Part shown: piece after piece, positions 52,300 through 61,127 of the stretch
How positions within the stretch are numbered: the first letter of the stretch is position 1
Layout: the number at the start of each line of letters is the position of its first letter
NCBI GenBank assembly: GCA_028275345.1
Contig: JAPWUV010000007.1
Span: 1-64,000 of the forward strand
DNA: 64,000 bases
DNA from: a bacterium
Lineage (GTDB): Bacteria; Zhuqueibacterota; Zhuqueibacteria; Oleimicrobiales; Geothermoviventaceae
Direction: 5' to 3'
The notes under the pieces: model-generated
Told to the model about the DNA's origin: nothing
Seen by the model: the letters and a program-made list of their open reading frames with translations, nothing else
Database searches by the model: none
Translations under genes and position numbers: made by a program

Positions 52300-52900
52300 T
52301 CAAGGGCCCACTCGCTCGGCATTCTCGTCAGTCCACTCAATTCGGTCAGGATCTGGGAACTTGGCGAGCAGCCGCTGTTCGAACTCCCGTAACCCTTCCC
52401 AAGACTCCGCAGGATAGTACGCAGTAGCGAGGGTGCTCCGCCTTCAGGATGGATGCGTGCAAAACCAGCCGGCCGTGATACGGAGAGGGCAATGACTGGA
52501 CGCGGGGAAGGGGTTCGTTCTCGATCCACGCCTGCAGCTTCGCTCGTTGGAACAGGCGGGTCTCCTTCTCGGGGAAGTCTGGGAAGAACCGGCCCCAAAT
52601 GGTTCGGCGACTTTGGCTTCGGAAGCGCGTGTACGCCAAGGCGACCCCTCCGGAAGGAAACACTTTCGCCAGTTCCCGGAGAAGACGGTCGCGATGGGAA
52701 TGATGGATCACACCCAATCCAAAGCGGCCGGCGCCGCAGCCGATGTGGGCCCCAGCCGGGCAAATCGGATGTCGGGTTTGGCGACAGGCTGCCGGGCGGG
52801 GATGAACACGCGATGCCCGCGTGCGTTTCACCCGGCGCCAAATGCGCAGCGGCCTTGGAGGTGGCAGCGATCGTAGCACAAGCGAGACTTCGGGCCCCAT
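52300..52900 (-). pseudogene. Frameshifted methyltransferase-like coding remnant
   Basis: An ATG at 52900 overlaps the TGA that ends the extended radical SAM frame (TGATG). The frame has protein-like content from about 52730: FGLGVIHHSHRDRLLREL, KVFPSGGVALAYTRFRSQ, TIWGRFFPDFPEKETRLF, WIENEPLPRVQSLPSPYH. This pattern (GVIHH..dr..LLREl.kV..pGGvaL) matches the region after motif II of class I SAM methyltransferases. At about 52420 the protein-like signal moves to the +1 frame (YYPAESWEGLREFEQRLLAK, PDPDRIEWTDENAERVGP) and stops at 52300. The N-terminal SAM-binding part looks deleted or scrambled. Family assignment is tentative. Confidence 0.45.
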
Positions 52901-53085
52901 CAGCTACCTTGCGATACCGGGGATCCCTTCCACCGAGAACGGGGTTCAGCTCGAAGGTGGAGGTAGAATTCTGGAGGCGCCAATTCTGGGGGACGGAAGC
53001 CTTGACGATAGAGATGTTCCCGGAGGTCGGCGCACAAATGACACTTGGCGATGTAGCCTGTCTCCGACTCGGTGTATCCGAAGTT
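52900..53085 (-). pseudogene. Continuation of the radical SAM gene after the amber codon
   Basis: Directly past the TAG at 53086-53088 the same frame continues for 61 codons to a TGA at 52900-52902. It encodes NFGYTESETGYIAKCHLC, ADLREHLYRQGFRPPELAPP and EFYLHLRAEP. The KCHLCADLR and ELAPPEFY blocks look like a conserved C-terminus with two Cys, typical of radical SAM/SPASM-like proteins. So the natural gene probably ran from 53985 to 52900. Confidence 0.6.
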
Positions 53086-53985
53086 CTACTGGGCCCAGCG
53101 GAAAAGAGTCTCGAGGTCGTCCAGCACCAATCCGCGCAGGAAAGGGCGTCCCTCGAGTTCGGTGCCCTCGTTGTAGAGCTTGCTCAGCTGGAGCCCATTA
53201 CCCACGGAAATCCCGGCACAGAGTCCGCCGATGTAGTTTCCGTAGAGGTCGATGTGCACGTGGCCAGGGTAGGAAAGCTCCTCGCGACAATTGGAGGAGA
53301 AGAACTGGCGAGCCGGAAACGATGGGAAAAGTTCCGCGAGCCGGAAGGCGCCGCGACCATTCGGGACGAACTGGTAATTGACCCGGATCAGGCGGGCAAG
53401 CCAGGCCGTCGGTACCAGCTTTCGGTACTCCTCGAAGGCCAGCACGCCGCGGATTCCGAGGGACTTGAAATGCTCGTAGAACTCGGGCGTGAAGAGGAGC
53501 ACGTTCCACCGGCCGAAGACTTCCTCAGCCAGCCGCACGGCTCTCTCCGTCCTCTCGAATGGAATCTGCTCCAGGTGGAAAGGGGAGACGCTGATGAGGA
53601 TGGCTCGAAGTCCCGCACGCCGCAGGGCCTCGAGCTTGGCCCGGGCTATGTCCTCGCGCGTGGCCCAGTAGGCGTTCGTTTCCACGTAGGCGAGCGGAAG
53701 ATGACTCTTGCTCAGAAGTTCGACCGCCTCGACGAGGAATTCGAAGCGGAGAAAGGGCTCTCCGCCTGCCAAATGAATGCTCCGCAGATGATCCCGGAAC
53801 TGCAGGAGCTGGTCGACGATGGCCATCAATACTTCTCGGGACATCCACGCCGAGGCCTGGGGAGAGCAAGAGTAGAGGCAGTGGCGGCAAACATTCGTGC
53901 ACTGGTAGCTCAGGATGATTCCCACGGACTGGAGGATCCGCGGCCGGAACCTGCTTTCCGAAAGTGGTGGATGGCTCGTCGCCAT
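53086..53985 (-). CDS. Radical SAM protein, interrupted by an in-frame amber codon
   Basis: 299 codons from ATG 53985, 5 nt after the MazG stop. The radical SAM motif is in SYQCTNVCRHCLYSCSP (CxxxCxxC), followed by IHLAGGEPFLRFEFLVEAVELL (the GGEP SAM-binding loop) and a beta/alpha barrel (YVETNAYWA, RAILISVSPFHLEQIPFERT). The C-terminal half has FFSSNCREELSYPGHVHIDLYGNYIGGLCAGISVG, where cysteines may bind an auxiliary cluster. TAG at codon 300 stops it before the Cys-rich end. It may be truncated, read through, or carry a sequencing error. The iron-sulfur chemistry is clear; the substrate is not. Confidence 0.8.
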   Translation of the reverse strand: MATSHPPLSESRFRPRILQSVGIILSYQCTNVCRHCLYSCSPQASAWMSREVLMAIVDQLLQFRDHLRSIHLAGGEPFLRFEFLVEAVELLSKSHLPLAYVETNAYWATREDIARAKLEALRRAGLRAILISVSPFHLEQIPFERTERAVRLAEEVFGRWNVLLFTPEFYEHFKSLGIRGVLAFEEYRKLVPTAWLARLIRVNYQFVPNGRGAFRLAELFPSFPARQFFSSNCREELSYPGHVHIDLYGNYIGGLCAGISVGNGLQLSKLYNEGTELEGRPFLRGLVLDDLETLFRWAQ

Positions 53986-53990
53986 TCCGC

Positions 53991-54842
53991 TCAACTCTGG
54001 AGACAATCGCGTGTCCCTTCTCCCTCGGGCTCGGGGGAGGTGAAGCCCTGCGCGCGGTGTTCGCGTCGTTTTTCTTCTTCCCAGATTTGGTCCATTTCCT
54101 CCAGGGTGGCTTCGCCCGCCTTCTTGCCTCGTTCCAGGAGAATTCGCTCGACCGCCTGAAAGCGGCGGATGAACTTCTCCACGGTCTGCCGAAGGGCGTC
54201 CTCCGGGTTCACGCCGATGAAACGGGAGAGGTTCACGAGAGAGAAGAGTAGATCCCCGAATTCTTCCTCGATCTCGGCCGGGTTCTTCCTGGCGCAGGCT
54301 TCCTCCAGCTCCCGCAGCTCCTCCCGGACCTTCTCCCACACCTCTTCCACTCGGTTCCAATCGAAGCCGATGGTGGCGGCTTTGGCCTGGACCCGGTGAG
54401 CCCTCAGCAAGGCCGACAACTCTCGGGGCACACCTTCCACGGCGGAGCGCTTGCCCTCTTCGCGCTTGAGCTTCTCCCAGTGGCGGGTTTGCTCGGATGC
54501 TGTGCGGACAACGGCCTCCCCGAACACGTGCGGGTGCCGCCGCACCAGCTTCTCATTGATGCCTCGAAGCACCTCTGCGATGGTGAAGCGCCCTGCCTCC
54601 GCTGCGATCTGAGCATGGAACACCACCTGCAGCAGAAGGTCCCCGAGCTCTTCCTGGAGATCTTCGTACCGCTCCTGGTCAATCGCTTCGATGACCTCGT
54701 AGGCTTCCTCCAGCAGGTATTGCCGGAGGCTGCGGTGCGTCTGCTCCTTGTCCCAGGGACAACCCTTCTCGCCCCGGAGGGCGGCCATGAGTTCCACCAA
54801 GCGCTCGAATTCGCGTCCGATTTCCGGCAATTCGTCCTCCAC
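53991..54842 (-). CDS. mazG: Nucleoside triphosphate pyrophosphohydrolase MazG
   Basis: 283 residues with two MazG repeats. First: ALRGEKGCPWDKEQTHRSLRQYLLEEAYEVIEAID, EELGDLLLQVVFHA (EExxE...ExxD metal site). Second: EELRELEEACARKNPAEIEEEFGDLLFSLVNLSRF. The GCPWDKEQTH signature and length match the full-length housekeeping enzyme, which hydrolyses aberrant NTPs. The C-terminus is extended by about 40 charged residues. The radical SAM gene follows by 5 nt. Confidence 0.96.
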   Translation of the reverse strand: MEDELPEIGREFERLVELMAALRGEKGCPWDKEQTHRSLRQYLLEEAYEVIEAIDQERYEDLQEELGDLLLQVVFHAQIAAEAGRFTIAEVLRGINEKLVRRHPHVFGEAVVRTASEQTRHWEKLKREEGKRSAVEGVPRELSALLRAHRVQAKAATIGFDWNRVEEVWEKVREELRELEEACARKNPAEIEEEFGDLLFSLVNLSRFIGVNPEDALRQTVEKFIRRFQAVERILLERGKKAGEATLEEMDQIWEEEKRREHRAQGFTSPEPEGEGTRDCLQS

Positions 54843-54905
54843 AGAAGCGGCCCGTTACGTGGCATCTTCGAACTCAGGAGCGGAAAAGGATCGCGCAGTG
54901 CCGTG

Positions 54906-57308
54906 CTACGGGCTTGAGCCCGGCGTGGCTCCCGACAGGAGGGCCAGAGCGGCGGCTTTGGCTCCCACCCCAGCCTCCGTAGGCGGTCCGACGCAGGAGG
55001 GGCAGCCGTCGGTGCAAGGGCAGTTGCGGATGAGCTCCGCCGCAGCCTCGAGAAGCTCGTCGTGGATCGCGAACAACTTTTCGCTCAGGCCCACGCCACC
55101 CGGGTAGTTGTCGTAGATGAACAGGGTGGGGTGCCCGGTGTGAGGTGCTCGGAGCATGGGCACGGCTCGAATGTCTGCCGGGTCGCACATGACGAACACG
55201 GCGGCGACGTGATGCAAGGCATAGGCAAGGCCTTTCAGCCCCTCCCCGAAGTTGAGCCCTCGACTCTTGAACTGTGCCTCCGTTTCCGGCGGCAGCTCCC
55301 ACCAGTACGCCGTGGTGTGCATTTCCATCTCGGGGAGGTAGATTCGGCCCCAACCGACGTTCTCGTGTGAATGGAAGCGGATCTTCTTGTAGATCGTGGG
55401 CAGAGTGGTGACGCGCACCTCGCCGAAAGCCTTGGAACCCCGGCTCGTCACCTCCTCCTTCATCGTTTCGAGGATGCCGACATCGGTCTTCAGCTCGGCA
55501 TCGGTGTAGTAATCCACTTCTACCTCGTGTACGTAAGCCTTGCGCCGCTCCCAATCCAGCTTGTCCACGTGGTACTGACGACCGCCGTGGAGATAGATGG
55601 CGTCGTCGTGCACGAGGAGCGGAGCGCTGAAAAGATCGACCTCCCCGATGACTTGGTTCCCGTTGCTGGTGTCCACGATGACCACGTTCTCGGGGGAGGC
55701 ACTGCGCAAGCTCACCTCTTCAGCCGGATAGACCTCGCTCGTCCAGTAGTACTTGCCCTCGCGGAGATGCACGACGTGGTGCTCTTGGAGGTAGTCCAGG
55801 ATCTCGGGCGTGGACTCGACGCCGAAGATCTCGTCTTCGCGAAAGGGCAATTCAAAGGCCGCGCACTTGATGTGGCTCATCAAAATCACCAGGTTGTTCG
55901 GGTCGAGCGTGCCGGCTTCCGGGTCCCGGTCGAAGAAGTAGTCGGGGTGGGTTACCATGTACTGGTCAGTGGGATTGCTGGAAGCGATCAGCACCGCCAC
56001 GGACACGCCTTGTCGGCGGCCCGCACGCCCGGCTTGCTGCCAGGTGCTGGCCACCGTGCCGGGATATCCGGTCATGATGCAGGCTTCCAGCTGCCCGATG
56101 TCGATCCCGAGCTCAAGGGCGTTGGTGCTCACCACGCCCAGCACTTCCCCGGTTCTCAGCCCCCGCTCGATCTTGCGCCGCTCGAGAGGAAGATAGCCAC
56201 CTCGATAGCCCTGGAGGCGGTGCTCCGGGATGTGGTGTTTCCGCGCGGCTTCGCGTAGGTAGCTCAGCAAGACCTCCACGCGGAGCCGGCTGCGGGCAAA
56301 CACGATCGTCTGCACGTGGGCGGAGAGGAACCTCTCGGCGATCCGACTGGCTTCGTTCACCGCCGATCGTCTCAAGCCGAGCTGCCGGTTGATCACCGGA
56401 GGATTGTACAGGATGAAGTGCTTTTCCCCCCGCGGCGCCCCGTTCCGGTCGATGAGCTCAACCGTCTCCCCAAGGAGCTTCTCGGCAAGCTCTTTCGGAT
56501 TGGCGATTGTGGCCGAGCAGCAGATGAACTGCGGATTGGAACCGTAGTAGCGGCAAACTCGCTTCAGCCTCCGCAGCAGGTTGGCCATGTGGCTTCCGAA
56601 CACACCCCGATACTGATGCAGCTCGTCGATCACCACGTAGCGCAGGTTTTCGAAGAGCTTGATCCAGCGCGTGTGGTGGGGTAGGATGCCCTGATGCAGC
56701 ATGTCGGGATTCGTGACCACGACGTGCCCACTGGCCCGAATCACCTGCCGCGCGGACTCCGGCGTGTCGCCGTCGAAGGTGTAGGTCTTGATGTCCGCCC
56801 CGAGCGTTTCCACCAGGCTGTGCAGTTCAACCACCTGGTCCTGGGAAAGGGCCTTGGTAGGAAAGAGGTAGAGCGCCCGACTATCGGGCTCTTCGAGCAA
56901 GGATTGCAGGACGGGGAGGTTGTAGCACAAGGTTTTGCCCGAAGCCGTGGGTGTGACCACGACAACGCTTTTCCCCGCCCGAATCTGCTCGATGCTCTCC
57001 GCCTGATGGCTGTAGAGCTGCACGATCCCGCGTTGCTCCAGTGCCTCCCGCAGACGAGGATCTATCCACGAAGGAAAGGGAGAAGTCAAGGCTGGACGCG
57101 CGGGAAGAACTCTCCACGCCGTCACGTTGGACATGAACTCCGGATCGTTCCTCAGGGACTCGAGCACCGGCTCCAGCCCCCGCGGACGGCTCAGCACGGC
57201 TTCACTTTCCACAAGCATGCCCTGACTGTCGTTTTGTTGGTCCTGCCCATCCCGAATCCGTTCGCCTCGCGCCTGCCCTTGATTCCCGCTCCTCCACGTC
57301 CGAGCCAT
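54906..57308 (-). CDS. MrfA/YprA-type DEAD/DEAH helicase with Cys-rich C-terminal domain
   Basis: Up to 800 residues; ATG 57308, alternative ATG 57218 (removes 30 charged residues). Walker A VTPTASGKTLCYNLP, DExH box YVVIDELHQYRG, SAT in FICCSATIANP, motif VI QQAGRAGRRQ. The C-terminal domain (DUF1998-type) has FIYDNYPGGVGLSEKLF and CPCTDGCPSCVGPP, four Cys that bind zinc. The match is the MrfA repair helicase family of Bacillus (mitomycin resistance), a 3'-5' DNA helicase. It lies between MazG and the AmmR-type gene. Confidence 0.93.
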   Translation of the reverse strand: MARTWRSGNQGQARGERIRDGQDQQNDSQGMLVESEAVLSRPRGLEPVLESLRNDPEFMSNVTAWRVLPARPALTSPFPSWIDPRLREALEQRGIVQLYSHQAESIEQIRAGKSVVVVTPTASGKTLCYNLPVLQSLLEEPDSRALYLFPTKALSQDQVVELHSLVETLGADIKTYTFDGDTPESARQVIRASGHVVVTNPDMLHQGILPHHTRWIKLFENLRYVVIDELHQYRGVFGSHMANLLRRLKRVCRYYGSNPQFICCSATIANPKELAEKLLGETVELIDRNGAPRGEKHFILYNPPVINRQLGLRRSAVNEASRIAERFLSAHVQTIVFARSRLRVEVLLSYLREAARKHHIPEHRLQGYRGGYLPLERRKIERGLRTGEVLGVVSTNALELGIDIGQLEACIMTGYPGTVASTWQQAGRAGRRQGVSVAVLIASSNPTDQYMVTHPDYFFDRDPEAGTLDPNNLVILMSHIKCAAFELPFREDEIFGVESTPEILDYLQEHHVVHLREGKYYWTSEVYPAEEVSLRSASPENVVIVDTSNGNQVIGEVDLFSAPLLVHDDAIYLHGGRQYHVDKLDWERRKAYVHEVEVDYYTDAELKTDVGILETMKEEVTSRGSKAFGEVRVTTLPTIYKKIRFHSHENVGWGRIYLPEMEMHTTAYWWELPPETEAQFKSRGLNFGEGLKGLAYALHHVAAVFVMCDPADIRAVPMLRAPHTGHPTLFIYDNYPGGVGLSEKLFAIHDELLEAAAELIRNCPCTDGCPSCVGPPTEAGVGAKAAALALLSGATPGSSP

Positions 57309-57458
57309 TGGTTCTTGTGTCCACGAAGTGCCAGTGGCCCGGGGCGGCGCTGCCGCTTCCCCCTGTGTCGCAGCAGTTGGCTCGATCCGATCTTCGAGGC
57401 TGCGGTTCTACTCCGAACGGCTGTTTCCTCCGGCTGGAGAACCATCCAGCGATTCCCG

Positions 57459-58472
57459 TCACAACCCAATCCCGTCGATCTCGGCCCCGCAATCCGGGCA
57501 TTTGCCCTCGCGTACGCGGTTTTCGAGCACGGAGAAGCCCCAGCGGCGGATGAGGAGGCGACCACACCGGTAGCAGAACGTATTCTCCCCTTCGTCTCCG
57601 GGCACGTTGCCGCTGTACACGTAGCGCAACCCTTCCTCCAACCCAATCTGTCGCGCCCGCTGAAGCACGGATACAGACGTCGGGGGGCGGTCCGTCATCC
57701 GGAAATGGGGGTAGAAACGACTCACGTGCCAAGGGGTTTCGGGCCCCAGCTCGTCCCGAATGAAACGGGCGATGCTGCCGAACTGCTCGTCGGTGTCCAC
57801 GTAGCCCGGGACGCACAGAGTGGTCACCTCCACCCAGATGCCGAGTCGCTTCATGCGCTTCAGTGTATCCAGCACTGCCTTGAGGTCCCCACCGACGATC
57901 CGTCGGTAGAACTCTTCGCTCCAGCCTTTCAGATCCACATTGGCGGCATGGAGCACCGGCGCGATCTCCTCGAGGGGTGCGGCGGAGATGAAGCCATTGG
58001 TGACGAAGACGTTCAGAATCCCGCGCTCAGCCGCCAGGACCGCGGTATCATAGGCATATTCGTAGAACACGGTCGGCTCGGTGTACGTGTAGGCGATGGT
58101 CTTGCAAGCGTAGCGCTCGGCGAGCTTCACCAGCTCTTCCGGAGCGATCTCTTCACCGGGCACCTGCGCGTGGGAAAGTCGCACCTGGGAGATATCCGAA
58201 TTCTGGCAGAAAAGGCAGCGGAAGTTGCACCCCACGGTGGCCAGAGAAAAGGAGCGCGAACCCGGGTGCACGTGGAAGAGCGGTTTCTTCTCGATCGGGT
58301 CCACGTGGACAGCGATGGCGCGCCCGTAGACGAGGGAATAGAGGGTTCCCCCCACATTCTGGCGCACGCCGCACACGCCGACTTGCCCGTCTCGAAGCAT
58401 GCACTCGTGGGGGCAAAGAACGCAACGCACCCGCTGGTCTTCCAGCCTTTCGTAGAATCTGGCTTCTTTCAT
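57459..58472 (-). CDS. amrS: AmmeMemoRadiSam-system-type radical SAM enzyme
   Basis: 337 residues. N-terminal Cys motif VRCVLCPHECMLRDGQVGVCGVR, radical SAM motif CNFRCLFCQN, IAYTYTEPTVFYEYAYD, NVDLKGWSEEFYRR, and C-terminal CYRCGRLLIRRWG plus GKCPDCGAEIDG. These are the features of the AmrS/PflA-like branch associated with AMMECR1 and Memo proteins; the partners are not in this window. The substrate of that system is unknown. Start overlaps the QueH stop by 4 nt (ATGA). Confidence 0.9.
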   Translation of the reverse strand: MKEARFYERLEDQRVRCVLCPHECMLRDGQVGVCGVRQNVGGTLYSLVYGRAIAVHVDPIEKKPLFHVHPGSRSFSLATVGCNFRCLFCQNSDISQVRLSHAQVPGEEIAPEELVKLAERYACKTIAYTYTEPTVFYEYAYDTAVLAAERGILNVFVTNGFISAAPLEEIAPVLHAANVDLKGWSEEFYRRIVGGDLKAVLDTLKRMKRLGIWVEVTTLCVPGYVDTDEQFGSIARFIRDELGPETPWHVSRFYPHFRMTDRPPTSVSVLQRARQIGLEEGLRYVYSGNVPGDEGENTFCYRCGRLLIRRWGFSVLENRVREGKCPDCGAEIDGIGL

Positions 58473-59095
58473 CGCTTCGGGTCCGTGGAGGTGCTTTCCC
58501 GTTCGCGTCGCTTTTCCGCTTCCTCGCGCGATCGCAGGCTGTAAAGGCAGCCGCAGTAGTTCTGCCGGTAAAGCCCCAGTTCCCGGCTCAACTCTACGGA
58601 GCGGCGGAAGCCGTCTTTCTTCTTCAGGTCCGTGGGTACGTATTGCACCCCGAATCGTTGGCCTATCTCGGCCCCGATGTCGTTGATCCGCCGAGCATCC
58701 TTGTGGGGGCTCACCGTGAGGACGGCCGCGAAGTACTGGCAGCCCGCCACCTTGGCTTCCTGCGCTGCTCGTTCCAGCCGCATTCGAAAACAGACCTCAC
58801 AGCGGCGGCCCTTCTCGGGCTCGTCTTCCAGCCCTGCGGTCAACTGGAACCACCGATCGGCATCGTACGGACCGACTCGGTACGGCACTCCGAGCTGCTG
58901 GCAGAGCCGGACGAATTCCCGTTTCCGGAGTTCGTACTCAGCCTCGGGGTGTATGTTCGGATTGTAAAAGAAGGCCGTGACTTCGTAAGCATCTCCGAGC
59001 CGTTCCAAGCCGACTGTGGCGTCGGGCGCGCAGCAGACGTGGAGCAAGAGCTTGGCCATCGATTGCAGGCTTCCCTTTGCGTCCGGTTCCGCCAT
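58469..59095 (-). CDS. queH: Epoxyqueuosine reductase QueH
   Basis: 208 residues; a start 12 codons later (MAKLLLH) is possible. Family motifs: LLLHVCCAPDATV, FYNPNIHPEAEYELRKREF, RWFQLTAGLEDEPEKGRRCEVCFRMRLERAA, FAAVLTVSPHKDARRIND, LYRQNYCGCLYSL. The CC and C..C pairs hold the iron-sulfur and zinc/iron sites. The enzyme reduces epoxyqueuosine to queuosine in tRNA, the last modification step, and replaces QueG. Upstream genes of queuosine synthesis are not in the window. Confidence 0.94.
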   Translation of the reverse strand: MAEPDAKGSLQSMAKLLLHVCCAPDATVGLERLGDAYEVTAFFYNPNIHPEAEYELRKREFVRLCQQLGVPYRVGPYDADRWFQLTAGLEDEPEKGRRCEVCFRMRLERAAQEAKVAGCQYFAAVLTVSPHKDARRINDIGAEIGQRFGVQYVPTDLKKKDGFRRSVELSRELGLYRQNYCGCLYSLRSREEAEKRRERESTSTDPKR

Positions 59096-59216
59096 GCCTT
59101 TCCCTTCCGAGCTTTAGCCCCGCTCGTCTTGCTTCTTCGCCCCGCGGTTTCGAACCAACCGTATCGGAGGAACCTTTGCCGTCCTCGAGCTGGGAGCCGA
59201 GGCTTTCCCCGCACCG

Positions 59217-60674
59217 TTACGGGAGCTGGAGCACGATCTCGATGCGCCGGTTTTTCGCCCGGCCTTCGGCGGAGTCATTGCTGGCGATGGGCCGGGATTC
59301 CCCGTAGCCCACGGCGGTCACCTTGTCCTCGGGGATGCCCATGTTGGCCAGCAGGTACTGTCGCACCGCGTTGGCGCGTTCGAAGGAGAGCTTCTGATTG
59401 GCTGCATCGTCGCCCTGACTGTCGGTATGTCCTTCCACGGAGACGTATGCCTCCGGGAACTCGCGGATGGCTTCCTGAACCTTGGACAGGAGGGCGAGAT
59501 GCTTGAGCTCGATCACGGCCTGCCGCACGGGGAACGAAAGCCCGTACAGCCGGATCACAACGTTTTTGCCGATCGTCAGGACCTCGGCCTCTTCGGGCTG
59601 GAAGAGGTTCATGACCTTCCGGATTTTCGCTTCGCGAATCCTCTGCGCCTCCAGCTCGCGCTTCTGCGCGGCGAGCTGTTCTTCCAGGGAAGCATGTCGG
59701 AGTTCGATCTCCTGGATGCGGCTCCGCAATTCGGCCAGCGCCGCCTCACGCTCAACAAGGCTCTTCTGGAGCTTCTCGTTATCCTGTTTGAGCTTCCGGA
59801 TTTGGCCGAGGATCGCTTCCGTTGTGGTTTCGGCCCGTTCACCTGGGGCCACCCTCAGGCCAAACTCGTTCGCAAGGCGAAGAAGCTGTTCATTCCGGCT
59901 GGTGATGGCTCTCTCAATGAGCCCCGGGGTTTTCCAAGCGTCCTCGATCTCCTTGGCCAGGACCGTAGCCTGTAGGAAGTTCCACTCGGCGCGGGAAGCC
60001 AGCTCGGATGCCCGTGCCGTGTCGTAGCGATCGGCATCCAGCACCTTCTCGGCCTCCGCCAGGAGCGATACACCCGTTGAGAACGTGAGAGGAGCAAATC
60101 GCTCGCACTTTTGCATGGTCGCGTCCAGCTGCAGCGCTTTGGCTTTTCCCAGGACCAAAGTCTTGATGGCTACCAGCTCCGCGTTCCGGAAGTCGGATTC
60201 GGCCTTTGCCCCGCGATCTTTGGCGCTCTCGAGGTCACCCCTTTCCAGGAACCGGACGGCTTCGGCGAATCGTCGCTCTGCGAGGCGGAAAAGCGTCGGC
60301 GCCAGGCTATCGGCTCTGGCCCGGATCGCCGCATCCCGAGCGGGAAGCAGGGTTTCGAAGGCGCGCTGGCCTTGTTGGGCGACCTCGCGGGCCCGTCGCG
60401 CAGCTTTCACCGCCTCGTCCAGAATCTTGCGGATATCTTGCAGGTCCTTCCCCTTGTCGAAGGCAGCTTGGGCGTCGCGCAGTCTTTCGCGCGCCGAGCG
60501 CAGCAGTTGAGGCGCCAGAAGCTCAGCTTGATCGGCCCGCGCTTCCTCCACGGCCCTTTCGGCAGGCTCGAAGAGGGTGGCGCGATCCACCTGCGACTGC
60601 AAGGTCGCCCACGGGAGAGCGGCCAGAAGGGCTACCACCACTCCTCTCAGACTGAGGATCGCCGCTTTTCTCAT
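59217..60674 (-). CDS. OmpA-family protein with long helical N-terminal region
   Basis: 485 residues; GGGAGG upstream; signal peptide ending in ATLQSQ. Residues 30-370 are helical with DUF4398-like repeats (AERAVEEARADQAELLAPQLLRSARERL, LFRLAERRFAEAVRFLERGD) and a coiled coil (QIRKLKQDNEKLQKSL, ELEAQRIREAKIRKV). The C-terminal OmpA peptidoglycan-binding domain has VSVEGHTDSQGDDAANQKLSFERANAVRQYLLANMG and SRPIASNDSAEGRAKNRRIEI. Periplasmic anchor between the outer membrane and peptidoglycan. A consensus promoter lies 120 nt upstream. Confidence 0.93.
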   Translation of the reverse strand: MRKAAILSLRGVVVALLAALPWATLQSQVDRATLFEPAERAVEEARADQAELLAPQLLRSARERLRDAQAAFDKGKDLQDIRKILDEAVKAARRAREVAQQGQRAFETLLPARDAAIRARADSLAPTLFRLAERRFAEAVRFLERGDLESAKDRGAKAESDFRNAELVAIKTLVLGKAKALQLDATMQKCERFAPLTFSTGVSLLAEAEKVLDADRYDTARASELASRAEWNFLQATVLAKEIEDAWKTPGLIERAITSRNEQLLRLANEFGLRVAPGERAETTTEAILGQIRKLKQDNEKLQKSLVEREAALAELRSRIQEIELRHASLEEQLAAQKRELEAQRIREAKIRKVMNLFQPEEAEVLTIGKNVVIRLYGLSFPVRQAVIELKHLALLSKVQEAIREFPEAYVSVEGHTDSQGDDAANQKLSFERANAVRQYLLANMGIPEDKVTAVGYGESRPIASNDSAEGRAKNRRIEIVLQLP

Positions 60675-60793
60675 TTCGCCTCCCGCATTTCCGAGTTCTT
60701 CATGGGTTCCTGAGCCTTCAACTGAGCACTGGCCTTGTGGCTTTGGAACAGCTCTGCTTAGCCTCCTTTCCAGCGAGGCAGACCCCGCCGTCG

Positions 60794-60822
60794 ATATTAG
60801 ACAAAAAAGCCCTGAATGTCAA
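60794..60822 (-). promoter_or_regulatory. Sigma70-type promoter of the OmpA-family gene
   Basis: On the minus strand TTGACA (60822-60817), a 17-nt spacer, TAATAT (60799-60794). A near-consensus promoter; the transcript would have a leader of about 110 nt. Confidence 0.85.
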
Positions 60823-61084
60823 GCACGCAGCCGGCTCTTCCCCGGGAAATCCCACCGCAAGAGGCCAACGGCTGCGAGCCCCACCCGCTGCAGTGCGCAT
60901 TCGGAGTCTGAGCATGGGACAGCAGGTGAAGAGTTGTACGAACTCCGGCAGTTGGAGGTGGCGGCTGAGATGCCGGCTGAGGATGCGAATTGGTACGCTT
61001 CCTTCCGCCTCGGAACGGCCGGTCCAACGTTCCGTGCAATCATCCTCCGTCCGGGGATGGCCCCCCTCGTCGATCTCGGGAGGA

Positions 61085-61113
61085 GCCGGCGGGTTTGTGG
61101 AGTGGCCGCCGGC
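61085..61113 (-). terminator. Inverted repeat downstream of the slipin gene
   Basis: GCCGGCGG (61085-61092) and CCGCCGGC (61106-61113), an 8-bp perfect stem with a 13-nt loop, 14 nt past the slipin stop. No T-run follows, so it may act only as a weak or rho-assisted stop. Confidence 0.35.
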
Positions 61114-61127
61114 CCCTCGACGACTTG

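Larger units (their letters stand above)
60675..61127. other. Intergenic region with the OmpA-gene promoter
   Basis: 453 nt between the slipin stop and the OmpA-family start (minus strand). Contains the promoter at 60794-60822 and the inverted repeat at 61085-61113. No coding frame is convincing in the remaining part. Confidence 0.5.

Noticed and set aside
52838-52902. TGA codons in an alternative frame after the radical SAM gene, considered as selenocysteine sites
   Set aside because: No convincing SECIS-like hairpin follows and the frame breaks again soon; decay or sequencing error is simpler.
52453-54159. 568-codon plus-strand open frame over the radical SAM/MazG region
   Set aside because: Antisense to MazG and the radical SAM gene, which have clear motifs; its own sequence has none.
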